NCBI RefSeq assembly: GCF_963855985.1
Contig: NC_087112.1
Coordinates: 3,164,501-3,228,500, forward strand
Direction: 5' to 3'
Length of the DNA stretch: 64,000 bases
From: Ostrinia nubilalis
Taxonomy: Eukaryota; Arthropoda; Insecta; Lepidoptera; Crambidae
Made by a program: the position numbers and the translations under genes. The notes under the pieces are model-generated. The model did no database searches, was not told the DNA's origin, and saw only the letters and a list, made by a program, of their open reading frames with translations. Positions 52,904-63,591 of this stretch are shown piece after piece (within the stretch, counting starts at the first letter, position 1; each line of letters begins with the position of its first letter).

Positions 52904-54611
52904 ATTGTGTCAACTTAAAATCTAGTACAATTCATGAATGAACGTAATCTGAAAAGTCAATACCTATAAACTCAGGTTTGTTTACAAGCTAGGTGCTACA
53001 ATGAGATGTTGTTGTCAAATATTCGGTCAATCGCCGCCGGACTGGCCGATGACCCCGCCGGGCGGCGTGGAGTCGACTTTCGCCGTTAGATTTTTGGTAT
53101 TTTCTATTGTTACTGAAACTATAATACTGTAAATGTTATTTCCTATATTGTTACTGAAAGTTTAAATGGTCTAAACGAGAATTTGTGGAAAAAAATGGTT
53201 TAAAAGAATTGTAAATTTTCTTAGGTAGGTACCGTAACTCTCTAACTCGTAAGTAAACTGAAAAAAAAGTTGTTTAAAAACCATTAAGTAAAAAACGTAT
53301 TCTACAATACAAAGTCGATTAGTTGATGCGGAAAATATTATGTTGTCTTAAGAATATACAACTTTTTGCCGATAACGTAACGCAATGAAAACTTTCAGCA
53401 AACAATTAGTACTTTTCAAATAAGAAAAGTAAAAAAAAACTCTACCTAGTGTGCACATTTCTAAACGATTACTGTAAATAATAAAATAAAAATCGTTGTC
53501 ATAAGATAATTCTATGGAAAACTTATTTTAATAGTAACTAGATAATAGGTAGGTACTTAGCACTTAAAACTGAATTTCTCAGCGAAGTCATTCATATTGG
53601 AATTTTCATAACATTCCTTTACCGTGGTTTTCTTATAAGATTTGTTATTGGAATCGGAATCATAATTATTGAAATAATCTTGTTTATCTTAACAGATATT
53701 TTCCATGTAAGTTATCTACATTAAGTACTTTAAAATACATAGGTATCTGACTGACTGAGTATCCTCCACCAATTTTTCTTAGCACCAGTCGATGTTGTCA
53801 CGAAGATGTGGTAGGTTACATATACTCGTAAGTGAGCCCTGAAAAGCCTAGGTACACACATAAATAATTTGAATATAGTTACCAAATAACCAATATTACT
53901 TAATTACAATAACTAAATTTTACCGTTTCAATTTCGTATTTCTTATTTTGTCAGTCTTGTGTGAAATGCAATAAAAAGTAGCTATGTGTCTTTAATTACC
54001 CAGTAAAGTTAGATACATAATCAGCAGAAATCCATAAAAAATCATATCAAATATCATACATAAGCTCGCGTTATGTACTGTGGTTTATGTGTATAAAAGC
54101 TATAAATAAATAAATATCATACAAAAACAAATCACCCGTCGTCTCCACACCAGCCGCTGTGCGGGCCGTGCCCACAATCTGTACGTAGTAATTATGCCGC
54201 TATGTGTGTTAGTGAATCGTACGGGATTTCATTAGCCCGTACTGGACCGCGTATAGGTTTCACTGGGGCTTCACTTGGCACTTGGCACTGATGACGCAAA
54301 CTTGAGGGTAGGTATTGTTTTTATTACTAGCTTTGGTCAGCAGGTTTGCCCGCAAAGATTTTGGTGTGAAATTTTATTTTTAACCTATTTATTAAAGGAC
54401 ACCTGCTGTATGGACTGACGACCTCGCTGGTAATGGGTGAAATAAAGCTAGAGATTGTGATTGTCCCGTTTCCTGGAGCTTACGTGCTGTAGTAGACTGC
54501 AATTGGCTGAAAATATCAAATGACTATTGTGTTTGGTTCGTGAGTATTTTTTAATATTTTTTGTAAAATAATCTTACATGCAACAGGATTCTAAGCTTCG
54601 AAAAGCTATAA
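52904..54611. other. Unassigned sequence
   Basis: A GC islet at about 53020-53095 (CGGTCAATCGCCGCCGGACT, CGCCGGGCGGCG). Otherwise AT-rich with no gene. Confidence 0.3.
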
Positions 54612-54939
54612 CACTTCGTCGCTTGCCTCTCTAACTGACGTAACTGACATTTAGCAAAATTTTCAGGCGATTAGACAAATCGATTCGTCTTGCAAAACTG
54701 ATTAAGATGGTGTAGAGATGACCCACGCTGAACTGTCCCACCAAACTCAATGACAGGGGGGCGCTACCATCGTTCAACTATATGGTTTCCAACATGGCAA
54801 AAATCGGAACTAGCGATCCGGTATTGACGGTGGCGCCCCACTGTCAATGTCAGGCATAGGACAGTTCAGTATTTTGGAACTATAACTCAGTTTCGAAAAA
54901 AATGACAGATACGTCAGTTAGAGAGGCAAGCGACGACTT
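54612..54939. mobile_element. MITE, CGTCGCTTGCCTCTCTAACT ends
   Basis: CGTCGCTTGCCTCTCTAACT then GACGTA at 54617-54642 is inverted perfectly at 54910-54935. A second, smaller inverted-repeat unit sits inside (54728-54870). Confidence 0.85.
54728..54870. mobile_element. Nested MITE, CTGAACTGTCC ends
   Basis: CTGAACTGTCC at the left and GGACAGTTCAG at the right enclose about 142 bp with paired GACAGGGGGGCGCTACC and GGTGGCGCCCCACTGTC blocks. It lies within the MITE at 54612-54939, which must be older if this is an insertion. Confidence 0.65.
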
Positions 54940-55119
54940 GTGGCATTGTATGTATAAAAGTGCTAGGTAATAGGTACCTGCTATTTTGCTACTAAACTGA
55001 CTGTACTTTGAATGACCCTAAACCAATAGGTTTTTTTTCCAATAAGAACGTAGTAATCTATTAAGAGTTCCGGAATCCGGATATTTCTATCCGTAGTTAA
55101 GTAAAATGTAGAAATTGTC

Positions 55120-55180
55120 AGCTGTCTTTCCCATTACTGCAACTCCTATATAGCCAGGATCTACAGCCTCCAATGTAACC
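55120..55180 (-). repeat. Short dispersed repeat, GTAGATCCTGGCTA
   Basis: On the minus strand GGCTGTAGATCCTGGCTA and AGGAGTTGCAGTAATGGG match the plus-strand segment at 59340-59400 (GCTGTAGATCCTGACTACCC, AGGAGTTGCAGCGGTGGG). Origin unknown. Confidence 0.5.
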
Positions 55181-55545
55181 CAACCAGAGAAGGTTGTGTA
55201 CGGGGCATAACTACTCTCTTGGAACCCTCAAAGAATTGGCGTTGACTTGATATCTGCCGCACAATTTATAAACGCAGTAAGTACCACTTACTGCATTTAT
55301 GATTGTTTTGAATATTCTGAATCCTGACATCGCGATCTATAAGAATCAAAGACCCGTTTTTTTCTATCTATCTTAGAATGGAAGATACATGTTATCATAA
55401 ACGCAGTAAAGAGCAGATTGTAGGTTTCTTCACATACTATGTTAGCAGTAAGAGCACATAATAACTTAATATTACGTGAATACTCGCGCTTACTTAATTT
55501 GCTACACAGTAATAGTGCAGTATGTGCCAATTACATCATTCTTAA

Positions 55546-55795
55546 GCCGTGTGGTGACGGCAGAGTAGAATACATTTGTCACCAACCCCTACTCTTCCCG
55601 CGGGTGTCGTAAGAGGCGACTTAGGGACTACACATCAAACAGAGAATGGGCAGCAGCGCTCTCTGAAAAACATCAATCTTTTAAACTGCGATCTCCAACC
55701 CGCCTGCCTAGCGTGGAGATTATGGCAAAACCCTCCACTATAGTGGAGGAGGCTCATAGTCCAGCAGTGGACTGTAAAGGGCTGTTGATGACATC
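55546..55795 (+). repeat. Retroposon fragment (GTCGTAAGAGGCGACT type)
   Basis: CCGTGTGGTGACGGCAGAGT, CCCGCGGGTGTCGTAAGAGG, CGACTTAGGGACTACAC and a CCAGCAGTGGACTG end are blocks of a common lepidopteran repeat. It includes a CCTCCACTATAGTGGAGG palindrome. It lies inside the TIR element at 55251-57798. Confidence 0.65.
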
Positions 55796-56086
55796 ATTCT
55801 TATTATGTTTCTACAATTGTTAAGTTCACCTTGCACATAGTATATGTGCAGTAATTCCACTTAAACACACACTGATATTATGTTTCCATAGGAAAAACAG
55901 ATGACTTGTACTTAATATTAATGCAGTAATTACAATTATACTGCGTACATACTAAGGATTGTCAGAGTGCTGCCTAGGTGTTAACATGTTATGAACGCAG
56001 TGGCTGACTCTTACGTTATTGGAAGAAGTTGAAAACCTGTCCAAATGACAAATCTAGCCGAAGACCCAAGAGCTAGATTGACCCGA

Positions 56087-57150
56087 CACTATACCGAAGA
56101 TATCCCGGACGTGTCTGTACGAGATTAGAATGGCTCTCAAACAGCTGAAAAACAACAAGGTACCGGGCGATGATGGAATCACGGCTGAGCTTCTGAAATC
56201 AGGCGGAACGCCGGTACTAAAGGCTTTTTAGAAGCTATTCGATTCCGTCATCCTTGAGGGAAAAACGCCTACGGCATGGCACAGAAGTGTGGTGATACTC
56301 TTCTTCAAAAAAGGCAACAAAACCTTGTTGAAGAATTTATTTTATACCCATCTCACTTCTGATTCTGTTTTTGAGAGTCATCATGAATGGTTTCACGCGA
56401 CATCTAGCCTCCCGAACAAATCGGTTTCCGATAAGGCTTTAGTACGATAGACCACATACTTATCTATGGCAGAAAACTGAGGAGAATAATCAGCAACTTT
56501 GTCTGGCATTTGTGGTCTATGAGAAAGACTTCTCTCTTCAAGCTACAGTCTCTCCAACGGTGCCAAATTTACTATAGATATAATCGTTGAAGGGCTTGTA
56601 CGAATGGCCACAATGTCAGTCCGTCTCTGGGATCAGGACTTCAGTTGCAGCGAGGGGTCAGACAGGGAGATGTAATATTTCTAAAACTGTTCACTACCAC
56701 TCTGGAAGATGTTTTCAAGCTTCTGGACTGGAGCGGATTGGGCATAAGTATCATCAGCGAGTACATCACCCATCTTTGATTCGCGGACGATATCGTAGTC
56801 ATGGCTGAGAACGTGGAGGATCTAAGCTCAATCCTCGATTGCCTCAATAGAGCCTCTCAACAAATGGGTCTTTAATGGACAAGACAAAAATCATGTCAAA
56901 TGCCGTGCTGTACCCACTCCTCTGAAGGTTGGAGACACTATAAGTTGTCTGATGGCCGCTGGGGCAGGAAAGTTCTTGAGTGGCGATCACGAGCTGGAAG
57001 ACGCAGCTTGGGCAAGCCTCACACTAGGTGGACCGATGATCTGGTGAAGGTCGCGTCAGGTGCCTGTATGCGAGCGGCACAGGACCGGTCTTTGTGGAAA
57101 TCCTTGGGGGAGGCCGTTGTCCAGCAGTGGACGTCTTTCGGCTAAAACGA
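56087..57150 (+). pseudogene. RTE-type LINE reverse transcriptase, broken
   Basis: Several frames encode, in order, ALKQLKNNKVPGDDGITAEL (upstream RT block), TAWHRSVVILFFKKG, a LQRGVRQGD block, TLEDVFKLLDW, a FADDIVVMAENVEDLS catalytic box, ADGRWGRKVLEW-like sequence (SDGRWGRKVLEW here), and the C-terminal RPHTRWTDDLVKVASGA and VQQWTSFG tail, ending near 57143. Stops follow LKAF, ITHL and QMGL, and there are frameshifts between blocks, so it is inactive. The endonuclease is missing. The element sits between the arms of the TIR element at 55251-57798 and explains part of that element's length. Confidence 0.9.
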
Positions 57151-57798
57151 ACGACCGAGTCTTTATTTTATTAGATTGGTATATTTAAGATCTAAAAGTG
57201 GGTGCCATATCTTAATTTTTGATTGAATAACAAGCGATCTCAGCAATTATTTTGTAATACTTGTTTCATTTACCCCTTGGTCATTTGGGAAAGTTCAACA
57301 TGAAAGCGTTATTGGCTTATGATAAGCGCAGTATAATTGTATTATTACTGCGCATTTAAAGTTTTGATAAATTATTTTGATTCACACTCCCACTCATAAA
57401 TGCAGTAAGTTGTAAAGATACGGCGCATATATTACGTTGTAAGAACTAAAATTCAAATCAATCATTTAACACATGTACCGTAAGTAACGAAAACTACTGA
57501 TAAACGCAGTAAGGAACAATCATACTGCATTCATAGGTAGTAAGTATCGAACGAAAACTTAGTTAATCCATAACATAAACAGTTTTTTAATAATTTTAAA
57601 TACAAAATATTAATTAAAATACAAAAACCTCATATCAAAATAAACTTTGAGTTTAGCTCTATAAGCCCATATATTTGTTTTTACAAATATTTGCGTAACT
57701 AATTGTAGACACCCCAAAATAAAATTTCAACTTTGATCGCGTTTTTCTCGAAACTGTTCACGTGTTACTTACTGCGTTTATAAATTGTGCGGCAGATA

Positions 57799-58316
57799 TG
57801 TAAATAAATAAATAACCATCCATGTTTACTGCATAACACAAACATTGGCCCTCTGCAGGATTAAAAGTCGCAACCGAAGTAATCAAGGTACTTACTACTA
57901 CCAGCCCTGATAATGACAATGGCCCTGGAAAATTCATATCATATTTAACATAACACATCTAAATGGTGTAAAGAAGTACACAATACCCTCAAACCAGCAT
58001 ATTATGGTTAAAGCAAAAAGATAATGGAATGGGCATCTCAGGATTAAAAGCATTCTCTACCAGCACATCATATGTATAATACCTATCTGAAAAGGAAGTG
58101 CCAAGTTTATAACTTTTATTTATACACCTAATAACACTCGATTTACTGAAGAACTCCATAAAACGTCGAAATTTCTTTATTATGTTGGTTGACCTTGTTT
58201 TCTATTGGCTCTACCACCTCTCGCTCTGCCTTTCCATTTAAGGTCCACTCTCTATAACGTTCAAAAATGCTCAGTCCCATAAGTGTCGTTATAATTATTA
58301 TGTATGATATATATGT
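57799..58316. other. Unassigned sequence
   Basis: No gene or repeat recognised apart from the SINE tail that follows. Confidence 0.3.
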
Positions 58317-58385
58317 ATTTCGTGGGTTCAATTCCCGCCTTAGGCAGTTCGATTTTTTCAAGTTATTTATAATTTTCAAATTATG
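58317..58385 (+). repeat. tRNA-derived SINE, 3' half
   Basis: TTCGTGGGTTCAATTCCC (B box) followed by GCCTTAGGCAGTTCGATTTT and TTCAAGTTATTTATAATTTT. A 5'-truncated copy of the family at 35866-35990. Confidence 0.75.
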
Positions 58386-58629
58386 TATGAAGTTTACACT
58401 GTATAGTTATTTAACCGTGTACTACACAAAAGTTGCAGCAATGGAATCTAGCTGTAAAAATAATCCCATTGAAGACGTGGTATTACATTTTTTTCTATTT
58501 CATATCTATGTGCTTTCCCAGTAATAATAGGTACGATTCCCCATTTCCAGTTTCACCAGTTCTATGCGCCTTTTGGTAGCAATTCAGAAAAATTTCCCAC
58601 GCACTAAACGAACTAAACCAAAACTAGTC

Positions 58630-59110
58630 CAAAATGGGCATTTCAAATCATAAATGGACAAATCATCTTCGCTTATTCCAGTTCTGACCCTTCTGTTATC
58701 AATAAAACTAACACTTCGAAGATAATCTTTTCATAATAGATACCTGTTTCTCGAAGTAACAGGTCCGCAAAAAAAGACTTGACCAAGAGGGTTCAAATAA
58801 TTTTCAAAACTGTCTCTTACTCCGTCTGAGTAAAGTTCAAATCGCTGTGTCGTCTTTTTCTAGTTTTCTTCAGTGAGAAAAAACGAACACAATTTGAAAT
58901 TAGAACGCAAACCGCTTGAATCCAGTTATTGTTGGTGTAAACTGGATTTATCTAGTTTCTTTTGGGTGTTTCTCTTGAAAAGCCAAGAATTGAAAACGGG
59001 GTGTATTCTAAGGTCACAGAAGTCATGGGAAGACGATTTTTGATGGTGTAATAAGATAGTAAAGAACCAGTCTAGTTTTTAACAGGTTTTGTGGGAATTT
59101 GGAAAGTAAT
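58630..59110 (+). repeat. Left arm of a long inverted repeat
   Basis: Matches 62935-63425 in reverse. The best conserved part (about 58920-59090) includes AAGCCAAGAATTGAAAACGG, GGTGTATTCTAAGGTCACAG and CATGGGAAGACGATTTTTGA. The outer part is more diverged. AATCCAGTT and AACTGGATT form a local palindrome. Confidence 0.85.
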
Positions 59111-59640
59111 TGTAAATTACAAGTTAAGGGATATCGAGTATGCATTTGGTTACGCTAGTGGAGCATTAAACTCGTCGTGTACCCTACAGTTTGTACGTAA
59201 ATAGTAATAATGAAATAGAAAAAAGTTTCGCGTGTGCTATAATTTTGTGTTAAAAACAATGTTGTTTATAAAAGATTTTTGTGATTCAAAGTCACGCAGT
59301 TAGTGGCAAATATTAAACGTAAGTACTTTAAGTGGTGACTTCTTCAATAGCAAGCTGTAGATCCTGACTACCCAGGAGTTGCAGCGGTGGGAACAAAAGG
59401 TGGGAATAGTCCCGTCAACTTCTCCAATAGCGTAGCTTTTTAAAGGTATTCTATTCAAAATAATTTATTTTGCAGATGATGTTAATATTACGCCAAGAAA
59501 AAAGAATTGAAATGCAAAAAGTTAAATGACAAAGGCACAAAAGTATTTCTAACTTTTTTTTTGTAAGTATACTCTGATATTTCTTTTAAGATATAGACAG
59601 ATCCTTTAAAATTTATAAATAACTTAAAAAAATCTTCAAT

Positions 59641-59720
59641 TCCCTTTCCCGCCTTAGGCAGTTCGATTTTTTTAAGTTATTTATAATTTTCAAATTAGTT
59701 TGAGATGCGACCCTTAACTC
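59641..59720 (+). repeat. tRNA-derived SINE 3' tail
   Basis: CCCGCCTTAGGCAGTTCGAT then TTATTTATAATTTTCAAATT and AGTTTGAGATGCGAC, matching the tail of the SINE at 622-742. Confidence 0.7.
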
Positions 59721-59944
59721 TAAAAATTAGACAGATCCCTAATATTAGATTTTCTTATACATTAAAGAAATTGAAAATACAACCTTAACTGGAAATAGTG
59801 CTGTTGAAATATGGTAGTGAAAAGAAACTTTTGTTAGTAAGGGGGTAAGTATTTATCTTAATTATTTTTTTATCGATGGAGAATTTCAGTCACTGTAGGT
59901 ATTTATGTGATCTTTGAAATATCTACTACGTACTACTAAAAAAC

Positions 59945-59990
59945 ACAATCGAATTGAGTACGAACCTCCTCCTTTTTTTGAAGTCGGTTA
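59945..59990 (-). repeat. End fragment of the AACCGACTTCAAA element
   Basis: CGAACCTCCTCCTTTTTTTG then AAGTCGGTT matches the right end of 28532-28940. Confidence 0.7.
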
Positions 59991-60067
59991 AAGTGGTTTC
60001 TATCCATTTTTGACATTTAATGGGCATTCCCTGAACTTCAAATTTGTATTGATTCAGCCTTCTAGAG

Positions 60068-60127
60068 AGCGGCAAAGGTGTGCCTCAGGGAACAATATTA
60101 GGCCCTGTAACTTTAGATAAATATTCG
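60068..60127 (+). pseudogene. CR1/Jockey-type RT motif fragment
   Basis: AGCGGCAAAGGTGTGCCTCA continues as a frame encoding SGKGVPQGTILGP, the RT block before the FADD box. Only about 20 residues are recognisable. Confidence 0.55.
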
Positions 60128-60932
60128 ATCTGGCTCTATGAAGTTATTGTACTTTAATTTACTGATTTTTTTGTGCATAGGTATACAAACGGTTGACAAG
60201 TCTGGTCTTTCCCAGGTTAAGTGTGCCAAAGAAGAAAACTTTTGTCAGTAATTTAATGCTCATTACAATACATTCACATTACCACTATTAATAAAATAAA
60301 TTCTATAAAGGTAGGTAGGTAGTACGGTACAATACAAAGTGTAATAAAATAGAACTCAGTGACAGATTTTTTAGAACTTTTAAGAAATAAGCAATAGTAA
60401 AACAGATTGTTGTCCCAAATGCCCCATTAGTAGGTGATTCTTTTAAAAGTTAAGGTTTTTAAAAGTCTTCTTATTTTCTTGAGTAACAACTTAGAATTAT
60501 AGACTTTCAAATTAATAATTACCAACTTCTCTAGAGACCTATTTTTAAAACATGTGGACAACACTCTTAGAGTGACACGAAATTTTCCTCCATTTGAAAT
60601 TCAATTTAAATCTGAATAAACTATTCGATTGAATATGTTTTACTCGACCCAAAAATGTAAATCAAAATTCATAAAATCCCCGGTCTCATTAAAACGCAGA
60701 CATCTTGTAATTCAGAAATTCAAATGACAAACATACCGCGCCATCACGAAACGAACGAACTAAAATCCAATAAAATCCGCACTTCCAAACTTCTTCCAAA
60801 CTTGATCCACTATCCGCGGAACGCCCATCCGCGCGAAGTAACTAGTATGTACACATCTCCCTCTAGCACACGCTGAAGTTGCATTAAAAAACGAGACGGC
60901 AATAGTGTGACTGCGTGCATTGTGTTATTATA

Positions 60933-61242
60933 GTTTTGAATTTCGAACGCGAAATGCTAGAATTCGACACCCAACACAATCAATTTTCAACTTTATGTCG
61001 ATCAAATATGGTTGAAAATTGTTAGGTACAAAATCAAGTTGCGTTGTTCCGAGCTGAAACCCAAGACGGAATCGGGTAACATTTTTACGCGAGCGATTTG
61101 GCGTCGTAAGGTGACGCCGTAAGGACTATAGTGGCGTAAAAATACCCAACTTAAGACGTTCTAGAAAAAAATGCGCGGCACTAGTTTATTCTCTATCGAC
61201 GTCTTGCACAAGATGGCGGTGCTAGGCGTTCGAAATTCAAAT
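60933..61242. promoter_or_regulatory. Islet with two GAATTTCGAAC motifs and AAGATGGCGG
   Basis: TTTTGAATTTCGAACGCG at about 60934, then CAAGATGGCGGTG (61208) and GTTCGAAATTCAAA (61229). It is the fullest cluster of this motif set. The whole islet is GC-rich against an AT-rich background. Regulatory role inferred. Confidence 0.3.
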
Positions 61243-61442
61243 TCCTCGAGGAATAGGTGGGGTGATACATGTAGCTATGGTGTCGCTTGACTATTCAGCG
61301 ATTGAAGCGCTGAACTAGATTTTGTATGAGAATTTGACTTCGGGCGTCTAATAAGACAGCGGAGGGGTGCTTTAGCGTCAGTTTGATTAAATATGGTGGT
61401 TTTCGTTTAGATTGCGCATTGACTATGTATGGAACTGTTTAA

Positions 61443-62529
61443 GGTCATTCCATAAAAATCTGTATATTTTCGACGTCATTTTGTCCGTAACTTTTTTAAG
61501 ATGCTTTTGAATACTTTATTAGTGTAAATTATAGTTTATTAATTAATTATGTTATGTCTAAAAGGGCCAGTCACTTTATGCTTTATTTTAGGAGAAATTA
61601 TAATTTTCAATTTTTTAATAGTACATTACTCCTATATGACTTCTAATAAATTATAAAACATATAACCTTAACATTTATAGATAAGTTAATATACATAATG
61701 TAGTTGTTTTGTTATTATCACTATATAAAAAACATCATTCCCTAACTAGTAATTTAGTCCCAAGTGCCGTTTAAAGCTAGGGCCTGACGCTCTAGGGACT
61801 GACGATTTGAAGTAAAACTTAACACAAATGCAGGTTAACTTTATATTATAAGATGCTTAATACGATGTGCCGAAAATAGCCAAAAAACCACACGTAAATA
61901 CTATTAAATTATATACAATTTCCTATTGTAATCAATAAAGTTACTCAACTAGGGACTGACGAAGTGACTGGATTAACACATGTTTCCGCAACAACTGGCA
62001 CGTTTGCACTAATTCAAAAAACGGCTACCGCAAAGCCAGTATGGTGTGAAGATAACTTCGTATCGTACTTTAAACTCAACTAAATGTCATTCACTCTAAA
62101 TACAAACTAAAGCGCAAAATTATAAAATCAGTGCGTGGCGAGGGAATGACGCTTAAAGCTGTAGACTCTTTTTCAACTAAAGAAAATCAAATTATTGTTT
62201 ATTGAAACCGCAAAATATTAATAGAATTTGGTGTAATATACATTTAAATAGATTATTCGTTAATTAAAACAAAGGATAAAGTTGATGTTTTTATAAATGT
62301 GGGTCCCAAAACACAAACTTTTGGAGTACGGACATGCCTAGGGAATGACGTTTTGGGTCATTCAAAAGTAATTTAAGATGTTTTAAAAATAGTTTCAAAA
62401 AATATAAATGGGTGATGAATAAAGCACATTGCGAGCTTTTATTTAACAATTTTGGAATAAAATATTAACAAATATTTCATGTGAAATGTGGCGCGGACTA
62501 AGAGTTGACATATTTTTGTGGAATGACCC
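61443..62529. mobile_element. TTAA-flanked non-autonomous DNA transposon, 1.09 kb
   Basis: TTAA flanks both ends (61439-61442 and 62530-62533). The TIR is GGTCATTCCATAAAAAT at the left and ATTTTTGTGGAATGACCC at the right. AGGGAATGACG/AGGGACTGACG recurs at 61779, 61794, 61951, 62141 and 62340, with one inverted CATTCCCT at 61736. TTAA duplication is used by piggyBac and Kolobok elements. No transposase frame; the repeats may be subterminal transposase-binding sites (inference). Confidence 0.8.
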
Positions 62530-62934
62530 TTAAAAGGAGTTTAATAAAGAAAATCCTATGGATAAAAGCTACAAATTGTCTTAAATAGTTTTAATTATTA
62601 AGCTTTAAATAGTAATGTAGAGATAGTAAGGTAAATGCACCTAAATAAACAAATAATAATAATAATAATATTGAATCTATAATATCTAAACGATTATATA
62701 AAATTAATCGACATTGCAAATACTTTCATGTTCACATTTGATAAATATTTTAAGTTCACCGAACACATCACAGTCACTTTTATTAATTTAAATTTTAATC
62801 ACCCTGAAAGTAAGTACTATAAATTAAGCATATAAAAATAAGCTTTAACATAAATACACCCTTTCCATCAACAAACTGAATAAATCTCTAACTTCATAGA
62901 GTCAACCTAAAATTCCCATGAAACAGGAATCCAC
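62530..62934. other. Unassigned AT-rich sequence
   Basis: Contains an (AAT)n run near 62650-62668. Nothing else recognised. Confidence 0.35.
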
Positions 62935-63425
62935 CACGAAAGTCCCATAAAACCTGTTCAAAAAACTAGACTGATTCTTTACTATCTTATTGCACCATCA
63001 AAAATCGTCTTCCCATGACTTCTGTGACCTTAGAATACACCCCGTTTTCAATTCTTGGCTTTTCAACAGAAACACCCAAAAGAAACTTGAAAAATCCAGT
63101 TTACACCGACAATAACCGGATCCGAGCGGTTCGCGTTCCAATTTCAAATCGTGACATTTTTCTTTCTTTCTTCAGACAATGAACACTTGATACAGGATTT
63201 TAAACTTTAAAAGAATTGGGGTAGAGTCGCTTTTTATTGTTGTCTTTACCCTCGTAGTCAAGTCGTATTTTTTGAGGACCTGTTACTTTGAGTAAACAGG
63301 TTATTATTATCAATTGTAAAAAGATTATCTTGTAAGTGTCCGTTTTTTTCTTACTGTCATTTAAAGGGTTAAAACCAGAACAGAATCGGTTTTCAAAAGT
63401 TAATTTTAGACAAGTTTTAGTTTGG
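62935..63425 (-). repeat. Right arm of a long inverted repeat
   Basis: Reverse complement of 58630-59110, with ACTAGACTGATTCTTTACTA, TCTTATTGCACCATCAAAAA and TCGTCTTCCCATGACTTCTG in the conserved part. Also shares GGACCTGTTACTTTGAG and AAAAAGATTATCTT with the left arm. Confidence 0.85.
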
Positions 63426-63591
63426 CCGTGAGAATTTGCCGCATTTTGCTGTTTATCAGAAAAAACTTATGTTTTTCTTTTTGAAGAATTTGAATAATAC
63501 AAATAAAATAGGCATAAATAAAGAAAAACTACTTATTTGCTCTTTACTTGCTATTTGCTATTTCTTGTTGTCTTTTTCTGAAATATTATTC

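Larger units (their letters stand above)
55251..57798. mobile_element. 2.55-kb TIR element with ACGCAGTAA hairpins
   Basis: CTGCCGCACAATTTATAAA followed by CGCAGTAAGTA forms a perfect terminal inverted repeat of about 33 bp (55251-55283 and 57766-57798), flanked by TA. Variants of ATAAACGCAGTAA recur internally at 55397, 55846, 55921, 55991, 57323, 57396 and 57499, several as back-to-back hairpins. It is interrupted by an RTE remnant (56087-57150) and another repeat (55546-55795), so the original element was about 1.2 kb. No transposase frame is visible. It looks like a non-autonomous DNA transposon with many subterminal repeats; superfamily unknown. Confidence 0.8.
59111..61442. other. Interior of the long inverted repeat
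   Basis: Contains three short retroelement pieces (59641, 59945, 60068) and a GC islet at about 60770-61260 with TTTGAATTTCGAACGCG and AAGATGGCGGTG. No complete gene recognised. Confidence 0.35.
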
